The notes under the pieces were generated by a model, which did not search any database, was not told where the DNA came from, and saw nothing but the letters and a program-made list of their open reading frames with translations. From Heliopora coerulea (taxonomy: Eukaryota > Cnidaria > Anthozoa > Scleralcyonacea > Helioporidae), in contig JASJOG010000177.1 of NCBI GenBank assembly GCA_030142905.1, forward strand, positions 434,001-498,000: a DNA stretch of 64,000 nucleotides. Direction: 5' to 3'. Positions 56,837 to 64,000 of the stretch are shown here, piece by piece. Positions within the stretch are counted from its first letter, which is position 1; each line of letters begins with the position of its first letter. Both the position numbers and the translations under genes were made by a program.

Positions 56837-59800
56837 TCACTCGAATTGACCTCCCCACCACGGCGCTCTGCTGAGGTTGAACTGCCACGAAATTCCTTGA
56901 TCAGCGAGAAATTCATTGAGTTGTTCATCTCCCATTGCTTTCTTCAACCACTTGGCCGCGGCGACGAACGTTTTTCCGTTGTCGGAATAGATCTTGGTCG
57001 GTCGGCCACGACGTGCAATGAAACGCTTCAACGCTCCCAAAAACTCAACCGTCTCTAAGCTTAGCAACAATTCCAAATGAAGGGCACGAGATAAAGTGCA
57101 CACAAAGAGAATCAAATACGATTTCCCTTCGACTCCCTTTTTTCGACGATACCGGATCGGACCAGCGAAATCAACGCCAACCACTTCAAACGCTGTAGAA
57201 CCTTGGGTCCTGTCTTTAGGAAAGAGACCGGGAGGAGGCGAAGCGAGGGCACATGCTCGAAACCTCTTGCAACCGTTACAAGACTTAATGACGCGTTTTG
57301 CAAGTCGACGCAGGCGAGGAATCCAATAGTCTTCGCGTATCTTTGAAACGGTCAATCCTAAACCTCCATGTAGGGTCGTAAGATGAGCTTGTTCCACCAG
57401 TTTCGTGGCTAATTCACATTCGTTGGGAATATAGATCGGATAGCTCCCCTGAATCCGCCCGCGACACTCCAGAACTCCCTCGCCATTCTCTTGCAAGTTG
57501 AGTTGCAGCTGCTCGTCATGGAATTTGTTGGACGTTCTGGCACGTTGTTGGACTCTGCGGATCCACCATTTCATTTGCTCTTCTAACTCCGCTGTAATAA
57601 GAGGCCCGACGGATTTGTCTCCCCTACACGAACGTACGAATCTTGATATCCACGCGAACACTCGAAGCGATTTCTTCAGATTAAACTTCCACAGCAAGTT
57701 GTCGAATTCATCCAATTCGTCAACAGAAACAACCGCCAACACTTCCTTAATCACTTTGGCTTCCGCAGCAGACTCAGGGCTTTCTTTGGTCACATGATTA
57801 GTTGGCCAGAGTTCATGGTTCGACAACCACTTCGGACCATTCCACCACAAATCAGAGTCTAGAACCGATCCGCCTCGACTTCCAATATCCGCCGGATTTT
57901 CCGCCATTGGTAAGTATCTCCAAGCATCGATGTTGTGCTCCTGTATCTTCTGGACACGATTTGCAACAAACTGACGATACTCCCCGCCGCCATTAATCCA
58001 GTGTAACGCCACGGTACTATCCAGCCAGCAGTAGGTCGAAGTAACCGGAAATCCTTCCAGTGCTCGCCGGACATTGTCAACAGCATTCGACGCCATATGA
58101 CCACTCACCAATTCCAGACGTGAGATGGTGAGACCTTGTTTCGCAAGACGGGATTTCGCAGCTACCAACCCTTGAGTAACTCCAGACGCTTGACTTACCA
58201 CTGCGTAAACAGCTGTCGAAACTCCACGCCCACTTGCGTCGCCAAATGCATGAAGTTCCACACCATCTATAGGCTCTCGATAAGCAGCTAAGCTTCGTCT
58301 TGTGGATATGTTCGTTGGTAAAGAGGATTCCCATTTCTCCCAGAGCTTGGCTAGTTTCTCAGGTAAATTTGCGTCCCAGGGGATCCTTTTCTCGCAAGCT
58401 TCTCGGAAAATCAGTTTGCCTTGGAGAGTTGTCGGCAACACCAGCCCAAAAGGATCGTAGACGCGAGCCAATTTACCCAGGACCCCTCGTTTCGTTGGGA
58501 TGGCTTTCTCCTTAGGAAACATCACGCTCACCGTGTCTTTCTGTTTATTCCAAGCCAATCCAAGAAGTTTGGATTCATTAGCAGTGGAGCCAAATTGTTG
58601 CTTCTCGTAGGTAGTTTCTTCGTTATCTTCTGGCTTGTTGCATTGATCCTCTAACTCCGGTGCGTTAGAATGCCATTTGTGAAGCTGGAAACAAGCATCA
58701 GCGAATATTTCGGTAGCATCACTCTTTAGAACTTGCGCTTTAGGGACGTCGCTAGCCCCAGACATCAGATCATCTACGTACATGCTTCGAGAAATCTCTG
58801 CTCCGCTCTCCGGACGTTTCTCTCTCCAACTCACCAAATGCTGTTCGATGACTCCCCCAAGCAGAAATGGAGAAGGCCCAAGACCAAACAGCGCCCGTCT
58901 AAATCGTAAAACTTCGATCTCACTTGAATCGAGAGAATGCAACCAATGAAAACGTAAGGCGTCACGATGTTCTTCTTTAACACGTACCTGTAGAAAGGCT
59001 TTCTTTAGGTCGCCAGCTAATGCCACTGGGTGGAATCGTCCGCGCACCAACACGTCCCAAAGCTTGTTTTGGAGAGGTGGACCAATATCGAGGCAATCGT
59101 TTAAGGACGGGGATCTTTCACCATCACGAGCAGAACAGTCGTAGACCACTCGCATCTTTGTACTTTCTGCGCCTTCTCTGATCACCGCACGATGTGGCAT
59201 GTAGAATTCTCGGCCATTAACTTCTTTCGGAGCTCGTTCCACAATTCCCTCCTCTAGTTGCTCCCGAATGATCTTGTCGTACTCTCCGATTTTTCCGGTT
59301 TTTCGTAGCTTTCTAACTTGGGTCTGAAGACGACGAAGACTTCCGTTCAGGTAGTTGACTAGGGGTGGATGATCCCCTTTCCACGGTAGGGCAGCCTCAT
59401 ACCAACCTTCTTCAGGATTTCTCGACAACTGTTCACGAAACTCCTGATAAACAACGCCTTGGTCTCCGGAGGGTGCGTCAGCTAGGCCAAGAACATCGAG
59501 AGAGCACAATCGTTCATGATCCATCGCAGTATTCACAGCCAAACATCCTACCGCCGGGTCGGAATCCCCACCAGGACTCATAAGGGCCCATCCGAATCGA
59601 GTGAGCTCAGCGACAGGCTCCCCTTGACGACCGATTCGCACTTGAGACGTTCGAATCTTAGCGTACTCGTTCGCACCAAGAATGATATGCACAGGTAACT
59701 TTTCCTTCGTTGGTTGGTCTTCCAACTCGATGTCGCGCAAGTGTTGATGAGCTTCAAACCTCTCTTTGATGTGTGGGTTGTCCAGCATTAACAGTTCGCG

Positions 59801-59899
59801 TTTTTTGATCATGGTTGCGCGAGTTTTCAAAGAGAACCCACCCTTTAGCGCTTCGAGGTTTAGATCGTATTGTGACATTTTTGTCGTCGTAGTGCCCAT
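56837..59899 (-). CDS. BEL pol: protease end, RT, RNase H, integrase
   Basis: 1020 codons without a stop. Order: end of the protease domain (LPVHIILGANEY, FGWALMSPGG), RT with MRVVYDCSA, DLKKAFLQV and the catalytic YVDD in SMYVDDLMSG (near residue 380), an RNase H-like domain (HAFGDASGRG, WLDSTVALHWI), the H2C2 integrase finger (HGGLGLTVSKIREDYW... CNGCKRF) and the integrase core (VVGVDFAGPI, IYSDNGKTF). The frame ends at a TGA (56837-56839) just after the third catalytic residue in WWGGQFE. The same frame continues downstream. Reading is otherwise uninterrupted, which suggests a young insertion. Confidence 0.93.
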   Translation of the reverse strand: MGTTTTKMSQYDLNLEALKGGFSLKTRATMIKKRELLMLDNPHIKERFEAHQHLRDIELEDQPTKEKLPVHIILGANEYAKIRTSQVRIGRQGEPVAELTRFGWALMSPGGDSDPAVGCLAVNTAMDHERLCSLDVLGLADAPSGDQGVVYQEFREQLSRNPEEGWYEAALPWKGDHPPLVNYLNGSLRRLQTQVRKLRKTGKIGEYDKIIREQLEEGIVERAPKEVNGREFYMPHRAVIREGAESTKMRVVYDCSARDGERSPSLNDCLDIGPPLQNKLWDVLVRGRFHPVALAGDLKKAFLQVRVKEEHRDALRFHWLHSLDSSEIEVLRFRRALFGLGPSPFLLGGVIEQHLVSWREKRPESGAEISRSMYVDDLMSGASDVPKAQVLKSDATEIFADACFQLHKWHSNAPELEDQCNKPEDNEETTYEKQQFGSTANESKLLGLAWNKQKDTVSVMFPKEKAIPTKRGVLGKLARVYDPFGLVLPTTLQGKLIFREACEKRIPWDANLPEKLAKLWEKWESSLPTNISTRRSLAAYREPIDGVELHAFGDASGRGVSTAVYAVVSQASGVTQGLVAAKSRLAKQGLTISRLELVSGHMASNAVDNVRRALEGFPVTSTYCWLDSTVALHWINGGGEYRQFVANRVQKIQEHNIDAWRYLPMAENPADIGSRGGSVLDSDLWWNGPKWLSNHELWPTNHVTKESPESAAEAKVIKEVLAVVSVDELDEFDNLLWKFNLKKSLRVFAWISRFVRSCRGDKSVGPLITAELEEQMKWWIRRVQQRARTSNKFHDEQLQLNLQENGEGVLECRGRIQGSYPIYIPNECELATKLVEQAHLTTLHGGLGLTVSKIREDYWIPRLRRLAKRVIKSCNGCKRFRACALASPPPGLFPKDRTQGSTAFEVVGVDFAGPIRYRRKKGVEGKSYLILFVCTLSRALHLELLLSLETVEFLGALKRFIARRGRPTKIYSDNGKTFVAAAKWLKKAMGDEQLNEFLADQGISWQFNLSRAPWWGGQFE

Positions 59900-59927
59900 T
59901 AGGGTTGATATTTGACGCGAGCTCGTT

Positions 59928-61322
59928 TTAACAGCTTGCCCGCCACACGAGATTTACCAGGGTCTCTGATACAAACGAGTTGCTTGCGCCGCTATCCAAA
60001 AGAGCGCGAAATTTCCGGCCTTTAATTTGCACGATTACTACCGGATGCACTACAGACGCATTGATGACATTGGCGGTTAATCCAATTTCGGATGATGATG
60101 GACAAATAGAAGTGTGATGTCTCTTTTGGCAATTCTGACATGAAATCTTGCTTTTACAACCGCTAGCCGCATGCTGGCCAATCGCACAGTTAAAACAAAG
60201 ACGTTTCTCAGCGAGAATGTTCTTTCTTTCGTTTGGCGCCGTCACCTTATCGCAAGAAACGGCCTTGTGCTCTATACTTTCGCAATAAACGCACTTTACT
60301 TCGGTATCACGAGACGTGAAAGCGCGCGCACCGGGGGAACGATTATTTAGGCTCTCTTTATTCTGCTTTCGCGCTTTGACTATAACGTTTATCTCCGTCC
60401 ATTTGCGCAACGCTTCAACCAGATCTCTAAACGACCAATCTCTCCAGTTGGTTTTAACATGGACAACTAATTCAGGCTTTACGATTTCTAACTTTTTAAC
60501 AACATAATAGGTTGCGCCTTCAATAGTATCAAGTTTCCCAAGCGTCTCGAGACTCTCAACATTGAACAACAGCTGTTCGTAGAATCGATGTATCTTAGGC
60601 ACGTCTCGCTCTGTAATAAATGGCAACTCGATGATATTGGTAACGTACGAGCCAGCAACTTCAGTCGGGTGACCGTATTTCTCCTTTAAATACTTTATCG
60701 CTCGGTTATAACCTTCTTCGGTAAACGGAAGGCAATCAATAGCGCTTCTAATATGCGGATCTACAAGCTCTTTCAAATGGGAGAACTTTGTGATTGCAGG
60801 GACGTTTAGCGAGTCAACCATTGCCTCAAACTGACCAGAAAATCGTACCCAATCATGCGGCTTTCCGTTAAACTTCGTTATGTTTAACTTTGGTAATCTT
60901 ACGGTAGATCCTGACAGTTGTTTCGTTTTGACAGCTGCCTCGAGCTTTTGATCAATAAGCTGTTTTTCGAACAGCAATGTTTTGTCATGCACCTTGGCGA
61001 GCTCTAATTCTTTATTTTTTTCATCAATTCGCTTCACCAAGTTCGAAAGCTTTTCACAAGACTGGTCAGCAACAGCGACTTGCGCATCAATGGTTTGCGA
61101 CCAATTCTCTTTGTCACTGTCCGATTCGCCATGCCCAAATTTTGCCTCTTCAATTAACCCCTTTAAATCGTTAATAGCACTTACGATTGTTGAGATCGAT
61201 TCTCTTTGTCTCTCCACTGCGGCTAGTTCGCCTTTCGCCAAGATCTCGTCGTTTCGCTTGACTCGAAAGTATAAAGCCTTTAATTTCACGTCCAGCTCCG
61301 TCAGCTGTTTCTTCATCGACAT
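59928..61322 (-). CDS. BEL gag with zinc knuckles and protease start
   Basis: ATG 61322, 464 codons. The N-terminal third is coiled-coil-like. Next is the gag core of the DUF1759 type (LPKLNITKFNGKPHDWVRFS near residue 145). Three Cys/His knuckles follow near residues 345-410 (CVYCESIEHKAVSC, CFNCAIGQHAASGC, CQNCQKRHHTSIC). The C-terminus enters the aspartic protease with the active site LLDSGASNSFVSE and then stops at 59928. The pol frame picks up immediately upstream of its first ATG, so a 1-nt shift separates the two. BEL elements usually have one continuous ORF, so I read it as a mutation. Gag packages the RNA in the particle. Confidence 0.9.
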   Translation of the reverse strand: MSMKKQLTELDVKLKALYFRVKRNDEILAKGELAAVERQRESISTIVSAINDLKGLIEEAKFGHGESDSDKENWSQTIDAQVAVADQSCEKLSNLVKRIDEKNKELELAKVHDKTLLFEKQLIDQKLEAAVKTKQLSGSTVRLPKLNITKFNGKPHDWVRFSGQFEAMVDSLNVPAITKFSHLKELVDPHIRSAIDCLPFTEEGYNRAIKYLKEKYGHPTEVAGSYVTNIIELPFITERDVPKIHRFYEQLLFNVESLETLGKLDTIEGATYYVVKKLEIVKPELVVHVKTNWRDWSFRDLVEALRKWTEINVIVKARKQNKESLNNRSPGARAFTSRDTEVKCVYCESIEHKAVSCDKVTAPNERKNILAEKRLCFNCAIGQHAASGCKSKISCQNCQKRHHTSICPSSSEIGLTANVINASVVHPVVIVQIKGRKFRALLDSGASNSFVSETLVNLVWRASC

Positions 61323-61375
61323 ATTGTTTTACCACGATGATCGTACCACGCGAAAAAAATATAACCAGAAAATAA

Positions 61376-61393
61376 ATCCCGTCGGAGGTGCCA
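61376..61393 (-). promoter_or_regulatory. BEL primer-binding site
   Basis: Plus-strand atcccgtcggaggtgcca reads like the 3' end of a tRNA including CCA. It lies 4 nt from the LTR. The exact tRNA species was not determined. Confidence 0.6.
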
Positions 61394-61566
61394 GTAATGT
61401 GGGAAAAGGGGTTCGATCATTTTAGTAAGCCCCACACGTTCACAAACGCCAAATGAAATAACACAGAACACAAGGAAATAAAATGTATATTTAAAAGTCT
61501 CTTCGTCACAAACAAACTCGAACTCCGCACTTCGCTGCGGCAACACCACACACACTGACCAAAAAA

Positions 61567-62422
61567 AGGGACCTTAAGATTTCACGACGCGCTCATCTAC
61601 TACGCGGGCGGAAGTGATCATGTAAGCACTGAGCATGCGCGCAGGTCGTAAAAATTTGTCAAGCCTCTACGACACGGCGTTTTAGCATCTTCTGGGGTCG
61701 TCGCAGATTAGACCTCGGACGCTGTTTACATCTTTCGTTAAAATGTAAGTTTAATAATTTTTTTTCTTACTTTTATGCCTTGAATTTGTTATGCAATGTT
61801 GTATCGTTAAATTATTGATGAAAAGAACCTAAATGTAATCTAACTTCATGGTTTTCACTAGTTCTATCACTATAACCTGAGGATTAGCAAACATATCTAC
61901 CGCACAGTCACCTCTGTCCGCTTCGAAAACTGTAAATAAATCACCGCATGAATAAATCAACAGATTCGCCGAAGAAGTAGACACAGCGCTTCAGTTTGTT
62001 CACAAACAGTTCCCTGCTGACAAATGAATCGTTCAGGAAGACCCATAGCATGACCAAGGACTGGAATTTCATTCTTCCTGAAACGAAAGTTCGCAACACA
62101 TTTATCTTCGTCCATATCCTCTCAACAGAATCTGGAATAGTCTTGATATGGGAGTTCTGGTTTTTTCGAACGGCAGGCATCGTACAACAACACAAACTCA
62201 TCATCATCAATAAGAGAGGAGTCTTAGGCAACGAGTAAAGCATCTCTCGCTTTTTGAAACGAGCACATTTCGCTGATACAGTGACACTGATACAGTCGCG
62301 TTGTAGAAATCGACACAAATCTTAACGATTTTTTAACACGCAACGCAGACGCGGCTCTCCCAAGTCTTTCCTCGCATTTCATCGCGTTGTAGCTGAGCGC
62401 GTCGTCAAATCTTAAGGTCCCT
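61567..62422 (-). mobile_element. PIF/Harbinger-derived element nested in the BEL LTR
   Basis: Termini agggaccttaagattt and the complement aaatcttaaggtccct. Inverted similarity runs about 35 bp (acgacgcgctca shared). A 3-bp AAA duplication flanks it (61564-61566, 62423-62425), the size used by PIF/Harbinger transposases. It carries the start of a transposase but not the catalytic region, so it is an internally deleted, non-autonomous copy. Confidence 0.88.
61965..62255 (-). pseudogene. Truncated Harbinger nuclease N-terminus
   Basis: On the minus strand one frame reads DDDEFVLLYDACRSKKPELP, a stop, then CVANFRFRKNEIPVLGHAMG followed by LPERFICQQGTVCEQTEALC. The pattern CxAxFRFxKxxIxxLxxxLxLPxxxxCxQGTVxxxxEALCxLL is the standard N-terminal part of Harbinger (HARBI1/DDE_4) nucleases. 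The DDE core that should follow is absent. Confidence 0.75.
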
Positions 62423-62560
62423 AAAACTACGCACGTGCTAACAAATGTCAATTAATCAATTGTCAATAATAATGTTCCCAATAATGATAATAATGCCAAA
62501 TGTTCATTCTAAATTAACCATTAACTAATGTGCTAAAATAATAACAGTTTCTGACACTTT

Positions 62561-64000
62561 TATTAGGACAAAACATCAAAGACATTTCATTAGTATGAGT
62601 TTTGATTAAACGTGTACTAACGAAAATCCATGCAAAGCAATTCGTCATGCCAACCCGTTGTTTAAATCTGTTGAGAATTGCCAACGAAGGTTAGAGTGTA
62701 ACTTCAATTTCGGTTAACATAAACACTGAAAATCTAGCACTTTCTACCTCCGGAAGATTTTAACAAAAACAAGAACATGAACACAGCTACCTGCATAGAT
62801 GTCAGCTTGAAGGACAAACAAACAAAGTCAACTGAACATGTCGAAATCACTCTCATAGACCTGCTAAAATATGGACAGACAATCAGGTACACATGAAATA
62901 AAATTCTCGATTTTGTGTTACGTGTGACCAGTTAAACAGTGAATAGTTGCGAAAAACAACCAGCATCGATCAAAAATAGTTTCAAGGATTGCTCGAGTGA
63001 TTAAACGCGGCGGAACAAAAGAAACACCCCATGACAACATTAAACAATCACAGGAACTTTGCCTGTCGCAAAGTTTTATAACAATGCACTTTTCAAAACG
63101 TTTACCAAGAAATTCTGACATGACTTAAACCCCGAGAAAAGAATCGAAAGTAATGAGGAATCTGCGTTATTTTTGACAGAGAAATTTCCACTAAGTTCAA
63201 ACTCAACATCTTTCTAAGAAAGTGTAAGAATATATCCTTCAACAGAATTTCAGGAAAGAAAACTGAGGACAGAAGGACAGGAATTTTTCAACAAGCATCG
63301 ACTCTTCATTCAACGAAACAGTCCTCTAAACATAAATGCTTGCTAAAGCCTAAGAACACAATTTTGGCCAATCTGTACAGCACGTTTACAGAACATTTCG
63401 AAAGAAACCTAAACGTTTTATACGATTTATTCTGACAACATCAATATCTGATTGACATCAACATTAGAACTTATTTTACCATGGACTAAGGCCTTGACAT
63501 CAATTCTTAGAACAAGGTTGGTATGTTGCCTGGGCAGGAATACACAATTGACTTCTTTAGGGTTTTCTTAAAGAGAACCTTTTTTTTTACTCCATACAGT
63601 ATACCAATGGGAGAAAAGAAATCGTAACCCCTATTATCTATCTTTCTCCGAGAAGGATATATAAATACCGTTATTAGACTGCATTTTTTCCATGTGCATA
63701 AATGTCCATTTAGGTGAGAAAACGTTCAAAGGTAGTGGCCTGCCAAAAAACCGCTCGAAATCTGCTCGAAATGTCAATGCCTTGTTCTTTTGTTTGTTTT
63801 GCAGAGCGTCTTTATTTCTAAGCTGTTTTAGAACTGCCTACGCCACATTCCATATTTGTCCGTTTTAAGCTCGGTCGGTTTTACCTAAACAGACTTTGGT
63901 AAGAGCAAGCCCAGGTGGGGTAAAAATTCTGAACATGTCGGCCAATGCGTTCCCACCTAGCGACCAAATTCATCATCTCTGGACAACATTCAATTCAAAA
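62561..64000. other. No recognisable gene
   Basis: AT-rich flank right of the BEL element. No exon or paired repeats seen up to the window edge. Confidence 0.4.

Larger units (their letters stand above)
55807..62556 (-). mobile_element. BEL/Pao LTR retrotransposon, complete but disabled
   Basis: Minus-strand element with two 300-bp LTRs (the right one split by a Harbinger insertion). Flanking cttt (55803-55806, 62557-62560) is the probable target duplication. Next to the upstream LTR a primer-binding site (61376-61393) matches a tRNA 3' end with CCA. A polypurine tract (plus-strand ctcccccat, 56108-56116) borders the downstream LTR. Between them lie gag, protease, RT, RNase H and integrase. 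No envelope ORF is present. One frameshift and three in-frame stops disable it. Confidence 0.95.
61398..62556 (-). repeat. BEL 5' LTR, split by an 856-bp insertion
   Basis: The LTR runs 61398-61566 and resumes at 62426, ending at 62556. Removing the insertion and its 3-bp duplication leaves exactly 300 bp, the same as the other LTR. Confidence 0.93.

Overview
This is an AT-rich eukaryotic window, most likely from an anthozoan cnidarian (stony coral or anemone type). That placement is an inference. It rests on intron-rich animal genes (septin, MICU-like), the GT-AG introns, and the mix of BEL/Pao, Penelope-like, Tc1, hAT and RLE-type elements and tRNA-derived SINE remnants. I see no bacterial operons, no CRISPR array and no rRNA or complete tRNA gene.

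Layout. 1-9.4 kb: a 139-bp perfect inverted repeat at the very edge, a lone first exon, a hairpin with a tRNA-like loop, a decayed multi-membrane-span gene (2.4-3.7 kb), an hAT-type MITE with target duplication, and a SINE. 9.5-34.6 kb (minus strand): twelve exons of one septin of the SEPTIN6/8/10/11 type. Splice phases match at every exon junction, but there are three lesions: a 5-nt insertion, an in-frame TAA and a 1-nt insertion. I therefore call it a pseudogene. Its introns hold an RLE-type non-LTR retrotransposon with a C2H2 finger (10.7-14.0 kb), a foldback element (24.1-24.6 kb), a Tc1-like transposon with DD38E spacing (26.5-27.9 kb) and a Penelope-like element with a GIY-YIG domain (30.2-32.3 kb).

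34.6-42.4 kb: an AT-rich stretch with four non-autonomous DNA transposons whose terminal repeats can be paired. 42.7 kb (plus strand): one EF-hand exon of a MICU-like gene. 43-52 kb: simple repeats, two more MITE-like units, a 66-bp minisatellite open on both strands, a solo palindromic Penelope terminal repeat inside a second minisatellite, a 168-bp tandem repeat and a SINE remnant. 52-55.8 kb: two possible minus-strand exons of unknown family and a long GGGAA microsatellite. 55.8-62.6 kb (minus strand): a complete BEL/Pao retrotransposon with 300-bp LTRs. Its upstream LTR is split by an 856-bp PIF/Harbinger-derived element. 62.6-64 kb: nothing recognised.

The dominant theme is mobile DNA accumulating in and around a decaying septin locus. 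I found no convincing new multi-gene system. The most unusual items are the septin lesions, the DD38E Tc1 element, the foldback element, the solo Penelope palindrome and the nested BEL/Harbinger pair. All family calls come from reading motifs by eye; no database search was run.
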